A DNA stretch of 60,901 nucleotides, taken from assembly GCA_022842165.1 (NCBI GenBank), contig JALHQC010000022.1:1-60901 (forward strand). Direction: 5' to 3'. The stretch comes from a bacterium. GTDB taxonomy: Bacteria; Pseudomonadota; Alphaproteobacteria; Rhizobiales; Aestuariivirgaceae. A model generated the notes under the pieces. It saw only the letters and a program-made list of their open reading frames with translations. It was not told the origin of the DNA and did not search any database. Below, one piece after another: positions 34,001 to 42,591 of this stretch. Both the position numbers and the translations under genes were made by a program. Numbering within the stretch: the first letter of the stretch is position 1; each line of letters opens with the position of its first letter.

Positions 34001-35194
34001 ATGAAGAAACACAAATCCGACCCCAAGGGCTGGGGCGATGCCACGAAGCTGGTGCGGGGCGGGCTGGACCGTTCGCCCCATGGCGAGACTTCGGAAGCGC
34101 TCTATCTCAATTCGGGCTTCGTTTATGACGAGCCGGAGACGGCCGAGAAGCGTTTCGCCGGCGAGGATGATGGCTACGTCTATGGCCGGTATGGCAACCC
34201 GACGGTCTCGATGTTCGAGGAACGGCTCGCACTGCTTGAGGGCGCCGAGGCCTGTTATGCGCTGGCATCCGGCATGGCGTCGGTTTTCGGTGCGCTGGCC
34301 TGCCAACTGAAGGCGGGGGATCATCTGGTGTCGTCCAAGGCGCTGTTCGGATCCTGCTATCAGGTGGTGACGTCGATCCTGCCGCGCTTCGGCATCAAGA
34401 CGACGCTGGTCGACGGGGCCGACCTCAACGCATGGCGGGACGCGATCACCAGAGACACCAAATGCGTGTTCCTCGAAACGCCTTCGAATCCGACGCTGGA
34501 TGTCATCGACCTCGAAGCCGTGTGCGGCATCGCCAATGCGGCGGGTGCCAACATTGTGGTCGATAACATTTTTGCGACCCCTATCCTGCAGCGGCCCTTG
34601 AACTATGGCGCCGATGTCATCGTCTATTCCGGCACCAAGCACATGGACGGGCAGGGGCGTGTGCTGGGTGGGGCAATCATGTCCACCCGCAAGTTCAAAG
34701 AGGAGCAGCTCAAGCCTTTCCTCCGCCATACTGGACCTTCGATCTCGCCATTCAATGCGTGGATTTTGCTGAAGGGCCTCGAGACGTTGAAGCTCCGGGT
34801 CGAGGCGCAGTCGCATGCGGCGCACAAGATCGCTGAGACGCTCTCGGGATTCGATGGCGTGACGCGGGTGCTCTATCCGCATCTCGACTCGCATCCGGCC
34901 GCCGCACTGTCGCGCAAGCAGATGAAGCTTGGCGGCACGATGGTGACCTTCGAAGTGGCGGGCGGCAAGAAGAAGGCTTTCGACGTGCTGCGGCACCTCG
35001 GTATCATCGATATTTCCAACAATCTCGGCGATGCGAAATCGCTGATGACGCATCCGGCTTCGACAACGCACCGGAACATCGGTGCTGAAGCGCGCGCGAT
35101 GATGGGGATCACCGATGGCATGCTGCGGCTGTCAGTCGGGCTTGAGGACGTGGAAGACCTGACCGCCGACCTGAAACAGGCGCTGGCGGCCTAG
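34001..35194 (+). CDS. metZ: O-succinylhomoserine sulfhydrylase
   Basis: This 397-residue PLP enzyme of the Cys/Met metabolism family makes homocysteine from O-succinylhomoserine and sulfide. The PLP lysine is Lys213 in VIYSGTKHMDGQGRVLGG, and YGRYGNPTVSMFEERLALLE and ETPSNPTLDVIDLEAV are signature segments. HMDGQGR after the lysine is typical for MetZ rather than cystathionine enzymes. It therefore uses the sulfide made by the cys operon. The start ATG at 34001 (MKKHKSDPKGWGDATKLVRG) fits the family. Its stop overlaps the convergent MFS gene by four bases. Confidence 0.92.
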   Translation: MKKHKSDPKGWGDATKLVRGGLDRSPHGETSEALYLNSGFVYDEPETAEKRFAGEDDGYVYGRYGNPTVSMFEERLALLEGAEACYALASGMASVFGALACQLKAGDHLVSSKALFGSCYQVVTSILPRFGIKTTLVDGADLNAWRDAITRDTKCVFLETPSNPTLDVIDLEAVCGIANAAGANIVVDNIFATPILQRPLNYGADVIVYSGTKHMDGQGRVLGGAIMSTRKFKEEQLKPFLRHTGPSISPFNAWILLKGLETLKLRVEAQSHAAHKIAETLSGFDGVTRVLYPHLDSHPAAALSRKQMKLGGTMVTFEVAGGKKKAFDVLRHLGIIDISNNLGDAKSLMTHPASTTHRNIGAEARAMMGITDGMLRLSVGLEDVEDLTADLKQALAA

Positions 35195-36357
35195 ACCGGT
35201 TTCAGGGTCCTGCTTGAAGCCAGAAGGTGGAGGAGGGCGACGGCCGCTCCAGTGCCGCCAGCGATGCCGAGAATCGAAAGGCCTTGCCAGCCGAGCAGGG
35301 TACTGCCGATGCCAGAGCCTATGGCGATGCCGACATAGATCATTGCCGCATTGAGGGCGAGGGCCAGCGCCTGCGCTTCCGGCGCGATGGCGACGAGGCG
35401 CGATTGTTGCGGTGCCATGAAGGACCAGCCGAAACTGCTCCACACCGCAACGATGATGGCGAAAAGAACCGGGTTCCATGGGTAGACCGAGAACAGCGGC
35501 ATCAAGAGCATCTGCGCCACGCAGATGATGATGAGCGTCTGCCTCGGACCGATGCGGTCGGTAAGGAAGCCGCCCATGTAATTGCCGGCAACCGCACCAA
35601 GCCCGAACAGAACGAGATAAAAGGTGCGGGTTTCGGGGTTCGTTCCGGCCGATGCTTCGATCAGCGGGCCAAAGAAAGTGAAGACGACATAGACCGCCGC
35701 CATGATGGTGGCGGTAAAGGTGACGGCCAGCATGAGCCGCCCGTTTCGGAAGGCGCTCGCAATGGTCGAGATCGTGGTGGGCTGGAAACTGACCTCTTTC
35801 GGGATTGCCCATAGCAGGATCATGGCTGCCGCAGCCGAGAGAACGGCCACCACCCAGAATGTGGAATGCCAGCCGAACCGGTAGGCAAGCCATGCCCCCA
35901 GCGGCACTCCGACCACCTGGGCCAGTGTCAGCCCGCCGAACACCTTTGCTAGCGCGCGCCCGCGCTGCTGGGGCGGCGAAATGACAACGGCAAGGCTGGC
36001 GGCGAGAGGGGTGAAAAGGGCCGCGCCAAACGCCACAAGCACGCGCGAGGCGGTGAGCATCGGCAGCGACCAGGATATGGCCGAAAGCAGCGACCCAAGG
36101 CAGAACAGGACCAGGGCCCCGGTGAGCACGGCACGCCGCGAGAAGCTTCCCGTCAGCGCCGCACCGATAGGTGACAGAATGGCGTAAGCAATGGCATAGG
36201 ATGTAAGAATCATTCCGGCATCGGCCTTGGTGGCGTTCAGCCCCTCCGCGATCGGTGTGATGATGCCGATGACGACGAAGGCGCCCATGCCAACCGTGAA
36301 GTTGCCCAGGGCCAGAAGGTTGAGAATGGCTTTCGCCTGAGTGGAGGCGACGACCAT
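35191..36357 (-). CDS. MFS transporter (drug/sugar efflux-like)
   Basis: This 388-residue twelve-helix major facilitator protein resembles arabinose/drug efflux permeases (DHA1-like). The loop motif between helices 2 and 3 is AALTGSFSRRAVLTGALVLF, and the motif C region SLPMLTASRVLVAFGAALFT suggests an exporter. The second-half loop is GGFLTDRIGPRQTLIIICVA. It begins ten bases after the Rrf2 regulator on the same strand, so the regulator likely controls it. The substrate is unknown. Confidence 0.85.
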   Translation of the reverse strand: MVVASTQAKAILNLLALGNFTVGMGAFVVIGIITPIAEGLNATKADAGMILTSYAIAYAILSPIGAALTGSFSRRAVLTGALVLFCLGSLLSAISWSLPMLTASRVLVAFGAALFTPLAASLAVVISPPQQRGRALAKVFGGLTLAQVVGVPLGAWLAYRFGWHSTFWVVAVLSAAAAMILLWAIPKEVSFQPTTISTIASAFRNGRLMLAVTFTATIMAAVYVVFTFFGPLIEASAGTNPETRTFYLVLFGLGAVAGNYMGGFLTDRIGPRQTLIIICVAQMLLMPLFSVYPWNPVLFAIIVAVWSSFGWSFMAPQQSRLVAIAPEAQALALALNAAMIYVGIAIGSGIGSTLLGWQGLSILGIAGGTGAAVALLHLLASSRTLKPV

Positions 36358-36367
36358 GGCAATTTGA

Positions 36368-36784
36368 TCAGACGATGGCGGTTGCGACGTCGCGTATTGA
36401 CGTTTTTGCGAGTGACGTATGGAGCGCGCATTCAGCCGCGCGAAGCGGAGTGGACAGGATCTTTCCTAGCTGCGCTGCGACGGGGCAAGCCGAATTCGGA
36501 TCGACCTTGTGCATGCGGAAGACGTTTTCGTCCTCGACAGCGAAATAAACGTCCGCCAAGGTGATCGAGGATGGATCGCGGTTCAACTCGAAACCACCGG
36601 ACCGCCCGGCCACCGAACGCACGAGATTTGCCTTTTCCAACTCAGTCATCAATCGGCGGATCACTACGGGATTGGTGTGTACGCTTTCCGCGACCATGGC
36701 CGAGCAAACAGGCCCCTTGCCGGTGAACCGGGCAAGCACGCTCATGGCATGGACGGCAACAATGAATCGGCTGCTGGACAACAT
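36368..36784 (-). CDS. Rrf2-family transcriptional regulator
   Basis: This 138-residue winged-helix regulator has the HTH region VAESVHTNPVVIRRLMTELE and the wing LVRSVAGRSGGFELNRD, both typical of Rrf2. The cysteine cluster of IscR/NsrR is only partly present: SACPVAAQLGKIL and RAAECAL give two cysteines with wide spacing, so an iron-sulfur cluster is doubtful. ATG 36784 (MLSSSRFIVAVHAMSVLARF) is the family start. It is the first gene of a two-gene unit with the MFS transporter and may respond to a small toxic or redox signal. Confidence 0.88.
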   Translation of the reverse strand: MLSSSRFIVAVHAMSVLARFTGKGPVCSAMVAESVHTNPVVIRRLMTELEKANLVRSVAGRSGGFELNRDPSSITLADVYFAVEDENVFRMHKVDPNSACPVAAQLGKILSTPLRAAECALHTSLAKTSIRDVATAIV

Positions 36785-36908
36785 ATCGGTAACTCCGACA
36801 GTTACATCGGCATGACTGCGCAAAACGTCAAGCAAATATAATGCCTATGGTGACTGATTGTTAACCGAGTCCGCTGAAACCTGCGAGGGGAATCACCGGG
36901 AGTCCCCC

Positions 36909-37199
36909 ATGCGCCGCTTCGATTTCGTCGTTACCTGCGTCTGTTGCGCCCTGCTCGGCTATTTTGCCTGGCATGGCTGGAAGGGCCCCAGAGGTTTTCC
37001 CTACCAGGACGGGCTTCAGTCCAAAATGGCGATGCTGGAAACGAAATACGAGTCCCTTAAGGCTGATCGCCTGCAGCTTGAGAACAAGGTGACACTGCTG
37101 CGGCCCGAAAGCATCGACCCGGACCTTCTCGACGAGCTGGCGCGCGAAAACCTCGAGCTCGCCAAGCCAACGGACGTCGTCGCCTTCACCAATCGTTAA
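36909..37199 (+). CDS. ftsB: FtsB-like septum formation initiator
   Basis: This 96-residue bitopic membrane protein belongs to the FtsB/DivIC family of the divisome. It has one membrane helix at about residues 5-22 (FDFVVTCVCCALLGYFAWHG), then a coiled coil (LQSKMAMLETKYESLKADRL) and the conserved tail PESIDPDLLDELARENLELA. A GGGAG site precedes ATG 36909. In Hyphomicrobiales ftsB regularly lies just upstream of pdhA, as here. It lies divergent from the Rrf2 gene. Confidence 0.9.
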   Translation: MRRFDFVVTCVCCALLGYFAWHGWKGPRGFPYQDGLQSKMAMLETKYESLKADRLQLENKVTLLRPESIDPDLLDELARENLELAKPTDVVAFTNR

Positions 37200-37273
37200 T
37201 TTTGGCAAGAAAATCCGTGGTGTAAACCAAAATCCGGTTAACTTGTGAATCCGCCTGCGGTCTCAAGCGTTTG

Positions 37274-37292
37274 ATGCTATTCAAGATAGCAT
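37274..37292. promoter_or_regulatory. Palindrome ATGCTAT-N5-ATAGCAT upstream of pdhA
   Basis: A perfect 7-base inverted repeat with a 5-base spacer ends 24 bases before the pdhA ATG. It overlaps the area where a promoter or an operator would be expected. GGAGGA follows at 37304 as the ribosome binding site of pdhA. Confidence 0.55.
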
Positions 37293-37316
37293 TCGAACTG
37301 GCTGGAGGAAGCTCTT

Positions 37317-38363
37317 ATGGCGGTCAAGTCGGCCTATATCACGCGAAAGCTGGGCAAGGGCGAGAAGGGCGAAAAGCCGAACCTCACCAACAGCGGATTT
37401 TCAACTGAGGAAGAACTCCACGCCTACAGGGAAATGCTGCTGATCCGGCGTTTCGAGGAGAAGGCCGGCCAGCTTTACGGCATGGGCTTCATCGGCGGAT
37501 TCTGCCACCTCTATATCGGCCAGGAAGCGGTCGTGGTCGGCATGCAGATGGCGCAGAAGGAGGGTGACCAGGTCATCACCTCTTACCGCGACCACGGCCA
37601 CATGCTGGCCTGCGGCATGGATCCCAAAGGCGTGATGGCGGAACTCACGGGTCGGCGCGGCGGCTTGTCCAAGGGCAAGGGCGGCTCCATGCACATGTTC
37701 AGCCGCGAGAAACAGTTCTTCGGCGGCCACGGCATCGTGGGCGCGCAGGTGCCGCTGGGCGCAGGGCTGGCATTTGCCAACAAGTATCGTGGCAACGACC
37801 ATGTGTCGGTCGCCTATTTCGGTGACGGTGCCGCGAACCAGGGCCAGGTCTACGAGACCTTCAACATGGCCTCGATCTGGAAGCTGCCCTGCATCTTCAT
37901 CATCGAGAACAATCGCTATGCCATGGGCACGTCCGCCTCACGCTCGACCGCCAATCCCGAACAGCTTGGCGCACGTGGTGCTGCCTTCGGCATTCCCTTC
38001 GAGCAGGTCGACGGCATGGATGTGCGCGCGGTGAAGGAAGCGGGAGAGCGAGCGGTCGAGCATTGCCGCGCCGGCGAGGGCCCCTATATTCTCGAGATGA
38101 TGACCTACCGTTATCGCGGTCACTCGATGTCGGACCCCGCGAAATACCGCTCCAAGGAAGAAGTGCAGAAGATGCGCGAGGAGCATGACCCGATCGAGCA
38201 GGTAAAGGCGCGCATCCTCAACGGCAAGCTCGCAAACGAGGACGAGTTGAAGAAGATCGATGCCGACATCCGCACCGTGGTGACCGAGGCTGCGGAATTC
38301 GCGCAGAACGATCCGGAACCGGATGCGAGCGAGCTTTACACCGACATCTACGTGAACGCGTGA
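37317..38363 (+). CDS. pdhA: Pyruvate dehydrogenase E1 component, alpha subunit
   Basis: This 348-residue thiamine-diphosphate subunit of PDH decarboxylates pyruvate with PdhB. The ThDP motif is YFGDGAANQGQVYETFNMAS, closing with IFIIENNRYAMGTSASRS. LTGRRGGLSKGKGGSMHMFS and TYRYRGHSMSDPAKYRS (phosphorylation-loop region in eukaryotes) are standard. The N-terminal 25 residues are basic. It is the first gene of the long PDH cluster; a palindrome and a strong GGAGGA site precede it. Confidence 0.96.
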   Translation: MAVKSAYITRKLGKGEKGEKPNLTNSGFSTEEELHAYREMLLIRRFEEKAGQLYGMGFIGGFCHLYIGQEAVVVGMQMAQKEGDQVITSYRDHGHMLACGMDPKGVMAELTGRRGGLSKGKGGSMHMFSREKQFFGGHGIVGAQVPLGAGLAFANKYRGNDHVSVAYFGDGAANQGQVYETFNMASIWKLPCIFIIENNRYAMGTSASRSTANPEQLGARGAAFGIPFEQVDGMDVRAVKEAGERAVEHCRAGEGPYILEMMTYRYRGHSMSDPAKYRSKEEVQKMREEHDPIEQVKARILNGKLANEDELKKIDADIRTVVTEAAEFAQNDPEPDASELYTDIYVNA

Positions 38364-38377
38364 GATAGCACCGCCAC

Positions 38378-38965
38378 ATGCCGCTCGTGAAGACCAAGCC
38401 CGCAACCTATGCGGAAATCGAGGCGCTTCCGCCCAATGTGGTGGGAGAAATCCTCTATGGCACGCTGGTGACGCATCCGCGCCCGGCGCGGCGGCATGCT
38501 GTGGCGGCGCAGAATCTTGGCGCTTCCCTGACAACACCCTTTGGGTTTGGACAAGGCGGTCCGGGCGGATGGGTGTTTGCGACAGAGCCCGAACTCCACC
38601 TCGGACCTCACGTTGTCGTTCCCGATATTGCAGGATGGCGCCGGGAACGCTTTACCGAGACAGAAGAAGGCCCGTGGTTTGAAGTTGTGCCTGACTGGAT
38701 TTGCGAAATCCAGTCGCCTTCCACGCGTGCCTCCGATCTTGGCCCCAAGCGCCGGATCTATGCGGCATGGGAGGTCGAGTTTCTTTGGTATGTCGATCCC
38801 GCTCCAAGGTCACTCGAGGTGTTTCAACGCCAGGGCGAGAGCTGGCTTCTGACACATACGTTTCTCAATCAGGAGGCGGTCTCTGCGCCACCCTTCGACG
38901 CCATCAGTTTTTCTCTCGGCCAGCTCTGGCCATTCGATCCGACGCCTGCAGACGACAGCAACTAG
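38378..38965 (+). CDS. Uma2-family (PD-(D/E)xK nuclease-like) protein, copy 1
   Basis: This 195-residue protein belongs to the Uma2 (DUF820) family of putative restriction-endonuclease-like proteins with unknown biology. The core is intact: [21 protein letters not shown], and [20 protein letters not shown] hold the expected E, D, E and K positions, and [16 protein letters not shown] ends the fold. It lies 14 bases after pdhA and 20 before pdhB on the same strand, and is a paralogue of the gene at 40685. Its place inside the PDH operon is unusual. Confidence 0.85.
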   Translation: MPLVKTKPATYAEIEALPPNVVGEILYGTLVTHPRPARRHAVAAQNLGASLTTPFGFGQGGPGGWVFATEPELHLGPHVVVPDIAGWRRERFTETEEGPWFEVVPDWICEIQSPSTRASDLGPKRRIYAAWEVEFLWYVDPAPRSLEVFQRQGESWLLTHTFLNQEAVSAPPFDAISFSLGQLWPFDPTPADDSN

Positions 38966-38985
38966 ACAAGAGGCACGATACACAC

Positions 38986-40350
38986 ATGCCGAGCATCCTC
39001 ATGCCCGCACTCTCGCCGACGATGGAAGAGGGCAAGCTTGCCAAGTGGCTCAAGAACGTGGGCGACATGGTGAAGTCCGGCGATGTGATCGCCGAGATCG
39101 AAACCGACAAGGCGACGATGGAAGTGGAAGCCGTGGATGAGGGGCCGCTGTCGGCGATCCTCGTTCCCGAGGGCACCGAGAACGTGAAGGTGAATACGCC
39201 GATTGCTGTCATCGGCGAGGCGGATGCCGCACCGGCGCCAAAGGCCGAGGCACCGAGAGCTGAACGTGTGGAAGGGCCTCCTGAGCCTGCGCAGGAAAAG
39301 AAGGTTGCAGCGCCTGCCGTCGTTGCAACGCAATCGGCACCTTCTCCCGAGGTTCCCGAAGGAACCGAGATGGTATCGATGACGGTGCGCGAGGCGATCC
39401 GCTCCGCCATGTCGGAAGAGATGCGCCGCGATCCTGACGTTTTCCTGATGGGCGAGGAAGTGGGCCAGTATCAAGGTGCCTACAAGATTTCGCAGGGAAT
39501 GCTCGATGAGTTCGGGCCGAAGCGGGTGATCGACACGCCGATCACCGAGCATGGCTTCACGGGACTAGCTGTGGGCGCGGCCTTTGCCGGCCTCAAGCCC
39601 ATCGTTGAGTTCATGACCTTCAACTTCGCCATGCAGGCAATCGACCAGATCATCAATTCCGCGGCCAAGACGCTCTACATGTCCGGCGGGCAGATGGGCT
39701 GCCCCATCGTGTTTCGTGGCGCCAATGGCGCTGCGGCCCGCGTGGCAGCGCAGCATTCACAGGATTACGCCGCATGGTATGGCGCGATCCCCGGCCTCAA
39801 GGTGGTGATGCCCTACACGGCGGCGGACGCGAAGGGCCTGATGAAAGCGGCGATCCGCGATCCCAATCCGGTTGTGTTCCTCGAGAACGAAATCCTTTAC
39901 GGCAAGAGCTTCGAGGTGCCGAAACTCGACGACTGGATTGTGCCCATCGGCAAGGCGCGCGTGGCACGGGTTGGCAGGCACGTCACCATCGTGTCGTTCG
40001 GGATCGGTATGACCTATGCCACGGCGGCGGCGGACAAGTTGGCCGCTGAGGGGATCGAGGCTGAATTGATCGACCTTCGCACCATCCGCCCTCTGGACAT
40101 TCCAACCGTCATCGAGAGTGTCAAGAAAACCAACCGCTGCGTGGTGGTGGAGGAGGGCTATCCGCAGTTCTCGGTCACCTCCGAACTCGCCGCACAGATC
40201 ATGACGCATGCCTTCGACTACCTCGACGCGCCCGTCGCACGCGTCGCCGGCAAGGACGTTCCCATGCCCTACGCGGCCAACTTAGAAAAACTGGCGCTGC
40301 CCAATGCCGATGAGGTGGTCGCCGCAGCAAAGGCCGTTCTTTATGTCTGA
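38986..40350 (+). CDS. pdhB: Pyruvate dehydrogenase E1 component, beta subunit with N-terminal lipoyl domain
   Basis: This 454-residue subunit is longer than a plain E1-beta because residues 1-78 form a lipoyl domain with Lys42 in [17 protein letters not shown] Pro/Ala-rich linker ([20 protein letters not shown]) follows. The E1-beta domain then begins with [20 protein letters not shown] and contains [19 protein letters not shown] and [20 protein letters not shown]. The fusion is a known alphaproteobacterial feature. The start is at 38986, as the lipoyl domain begins [20 protein letters not shown]. Its stop overlaps the DUF5076 gene by eight bases. Confidence 0.96.
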   Translation: MPSILMPALSPTMEEGKLAKWLKNVGDMVKSGDVIAEIETDKATMEVEAVDEGPLSAILVPEGTENVKVNTPIAVIGEADAAPAPKAEAPRAERVEGPPEPAQEKKVAAPAVVATQSAPSPEVPEGTEMVSMTVREAIRSAMSEEMRRDPDVFLMGEEVGQYQGAYKISQGMLDEFGPKRVIDTPITEHGFTGLAVGAAFAGLKPIVEFMTFNFAMQAIDQIINSAAKTLYMSGGQMGCPIVFRGANGAAARVAAQHSQDYAAWYGAIPGLKVVMPYTAADAKGLMKAAIRDPNPVVFLENEILYGKSFEVPKLDDWIVPIGKARVARVGRHVTIVSFGIGMTYATAAADKLAAEGIEAELIDLRTIRPLDIPTVIESVKKTNRCVVVEEGYPQFSVTSELAAQIMTHAFDYLDAPVARVAGKDVPMPYAANLEKLALPNADEVVAAAKAVLYV

Positions 40351-40678
40351 TCACGATCATCATCATCACGACCACAGCCACGAAACCCATCCGCACCAGC
40401 TGCAGCCGCCGCATGAAGTGTTTCACGATCCGAAGGCTGGCGAAGTGGCCCGCGCCTGGATCACCGGCGGGGGATTGAGCCTGTCGCTGCACGCCATGGC
40501 ATTCGGCAAGGCCGAAACCTGGGGCCATGTGCTGGCCGGCATGGCGCAGCAGGTGGCGCAGGCCTGCGAGGAAATGGGCTCCGGCAACGCGGCCGACAAC
40601 TTCGCGGCGATCCGCAAGGTTCTGAATGAGGACCTGAACAAGGTGGCTGCACAGCTTTCGCCGCTTGCGAAGAAGTAG
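40343..40678 (+). CDS. DUF5076 protein with His-rich N-terminus
   Basis: This 111-residue protein overlaps the end of pdhB. Its first 22 residues are extremely His-rich ([19 protein letters not shown]), suggesting metal binding. The remainder matches DUF5076: [40 protein letters not shown], and a helical end with [20 protein letters not shown]. Small proteins of this type occur near pdhB in rhizobia; the function is unknown. It may modify or accompany the PDH complex. Six bases separate it from the second Uma2 gene. Confidence 0.82.
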   Translation: MSDHDHHHHDHSHETHPHQLQPPHEVFHDPKAGEVARAWITGGGLSLSLHAMAFGKAETWGHVLAGMAQQVAQACEEMGSGNAADNFAAIRKVLNEDLNKVAAQLSPLAKK

Positions 40679-40684
40679 GCTTCG

Positions 40685-41263
40685 ATGGCCGATCCCGCCC
40701 AGCGCCGCGCGACCTATGCCGATCTCGAGGCAGTGCCGCCGCATCTGGTAGCGGAGATCATCCATGGCGCGCTCGTCACCTATCCGCGGCCATCGCCGCG
40801 GCACGCGGGCGCGCAGAATAACCTGAGCGCCAGTATCACACCGGGGAACCAGTGGGGAAAAGGCGGTCCCGGAGGTTGGGTGTTCTTCAGCGAACCCGAA
40901 CTCCACTTGGGCGGCAATGTCGTCGTACCGGACATTGCCGGATGGCGCCGCGAAAGATTGCCGGCGCTTCCTGAAACCGCCTATTTCGATCTGCCGCCTG
41001 ACTGGATTTGCGAAGTCGTCTCGGATTCGACCGAACATTACGACAAGAATGCCAAGCGCAAGATCTATGGCGAGGCGGGTGTGCCATTTTTGTGGTTGCT
41101 CGATCCCCGCGGCCGATTGCTGGAAGTGTTCCAGCTCGCCGCAGGCAAGTGGCTGCTGTTCCAGACCTTCACGGGTAACGACGAAGTGCGTGCCATTCCC
41201 TTCGAGGCGACACCGTTTCCACTCGGCCAGCTCTGGCCGCTCGATCAACCTGACGCATTCTGA
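40685..41263 (+). CDS. Uma2-family (PD-(D/E)xK nuclease-like) protein, copy 2
   Basis: This 192-residue paralogue of the gene at 38378 matches it along the whole length (for example PGGWVF and EPELHLG, then [13 protein letters not shown], then PDWICE). The nuclease core is also intact here: PDWICEVVSDSTEHYDKNAK and RKIYGEAGVPFLWLLDPRGR follow the Uma2 consensus more closely than copy 1. It lies between the DUF5076 gene and pdhC, all in one direction with short gaps. Two intact, diverged copies in one operon suggest an ancestral duplication kept for some reason. Confidence 0.85.
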   Translation: MADPAQRRATYADLEAVPPHLVAEIIHGALVTYPRPSPRHAGAQNNLSASITPGNQWGKGGPGGWVFFSEPELHLGGNVVVPDIAGWRRERLPALPETAYFDLPPDWICEVVSDSTEHYDKNAKRKIYGEAGVPFLWLLDPRGRLLEVFQLAAGKWLLFQTFTGNDEVRAIPFEATPFPLGQLWPLDQPDAF

Positions 41264-41279
41264 GTGCGGAGAGAAATTC

Positions 41280-42590
41280 ATGCCAGTCAATGTCCTGATG
41301 CCAGCGCTTTCACCCACCATGGAGAAGGGCAAGCTTGCCAAGTGGCTGAAGAAGGAAGGCGACACGGTGAAGTCCGGCGACGTGCTGGCCGAGATCGAGA
41401 CCGACAAGGCGACGATGGAAGTCGAAGCCGTGGACGAAGGAACGCTCGGCAAGGTGCTGGTCGCCGAGGGAACCGACGACGTGCCGGTGAACACGCCGAT
41501 CGCCGTCATTCTGGGCGAGGGCGAGAAGGCGGGGGATGTGGTGGTGCCCAAGCCCAAGGCTGCACCCCATCCGTCGCCTTCGGCGACACCTTCCCCGCAA
41601 GCGAGGAAGGAAGAGAAGCAATCCTCCCTCGCGCCAGCGGGGGAGGTGGCAGCGCGAAGCGCTGACGGAGGGGGACGCGTCTTCGCCTCGCCCCTGGCGC
41701 GGCGGATCGCCAGGCAGAAGGGCATCGATATTGGCGGATTGCTGGGATCCGGGCCACATGGGCGGATCATCCTCAAGGACGTCGAGAACGCCAAGCCGGA
41801 CGCTGCTCCCGCGGCCAAGGCTGCCACTGCTCCGGCACTTTCCCAACCGCCATCGGACGATGCCGTCCTCAAGCTCTTCGAGCCTGGCTCCTATGACCTC
41901 GTGCCGCATGACGGCATGCGGAAGATCATCGCGCGGCGATTGGTCGAGTCGAAGCAGACCATTCCGCACTTCTATGTCTCGGTCGATGTGACGCTCGAAA
42001 ACCTCGTGGCGCTGCGCGAGCGGCTGAACCTTCATGCGCCGAAGGACAAGGACCAGAAACCCTTGTGGAAGATTTCCGTCAACGACTTCATCATCAAGGC
42101 AATGGCGATGGCGCTGATCAAGGTGCCGGAAGCCAATGTTTCGTGGACCGAAAGTGCCATGGTGAAGCACAGGCATGCCGATATCGGCGTTGCCGTGTCG
42201 ATCCCCGGCGGGCTGATCACGCCCATCGTGCGCAAGGCCGAGACCAAGGGCCTGTCGCAGATATCGATCGAGATGAAGGATCTGGCCGCCCGGGCCCGCG
42301 TCAAGAAGCTGAAGCCCGAAGAATACAACGGCGGCTCGGCCGCGGTATCGAACCTCGGCATGATGAATGTGAAGAACTTCGCGGCCATCGTGAACCCGCC
42401 GCATGCCACGATCCTTGCGATCGGCACGGGCGAGCGGCGTCCCGTGGTGCGCGGCAACGACATCGTCATCGAGCAGCAGATGACGATGACATTGTCGACG
42501 GATCATCGCTGCGTGGACGGCGCACTGGGGGCGGAGTTCATCGGGGCGATCAAGGCCTATCTCGAGGAGCCGGGCTTGATGCTGGTGTGA
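41280..42590 (+). CDS. pdhC: Dihydrolipoyl acetyltransferase (PDH E2)
   Basis: This 436-residue core subunit of PDH has one lipoyl domain (Lys43 in [15 protein letters not shown]) and a linker. The peripheral subunit-binding domain follows near residue 140 (VFASPLARRIARQKGID, GGLLGSGPHGRIILKDVE), and then the acetyltransferase domain ending with STDHRCVDGALGAEF (DHR-x2-DG active site). The linker at about residues 95-133 (PHPSPSATPSPQARKEEK, then QSSLAPAGEVAARSADGGG) is encoded by DNA built of palindromes, which looks like inserted repeat elements kept in frame. The ATG at 41280 follows GGAGAG. Confidence 0.96.
   Translation: MPVNVLMPALSPTMEKGKLAKWLKKEGDTVKSGDVLAEIETDKATMEVEAVDEGTLGKVLVAEGTDDVPVNTPIAVILGEGEKAGDVVVPKPKAAPHPSPSATPSPQARKEEKQSSLAPAGEVAARSADGGGRVFASPLARRIARQKGIDIGGLLGSGPHGRIILKDVENAKPDAAPAAKAATAPALSQPPSDDAVLKLFEPGSYDLVPHDGMRKIIARRLVESKQTIPHFYVSVDVTLENLVALRERLNLHAPKDKDQKPLWKISVNDFIIKAMAMALIKVPEANVSWTESAMVKHRHADIGVAVSIPGGLITPIVRKAETKGLSQISIEMKDLAARARVKKLKPEEYNGGSAAVSNLGMMNVKNFAAIVNPPHATILAIGTGERRPVVRGNDIVIEQQMTMTLSTDHRCVDGALGAEFIGAIKAYLEEPGLMLV
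41565..41675. repeat. Two palindromic repeat elements inside the pdhC linker
   Basis: The first unit contains GTCGCC-TTC-GGCGAC (41573-41587) and CCTTCC-N10-GGAAGG (41589-41610). The second contains CCTCC...GGAGG (41624-41645) and CAGCGC-gaa-GCGCTG (41650-41664). Such CATCCGTCGCC...CCTTC and CTCCC...GGGGGAGG words are typical of dispersed intergenic palindromes in rhizobia and their relatives; here they are translated without breaking the frame. Confidence 0.7.
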
Positions 42591-42591
42591 T

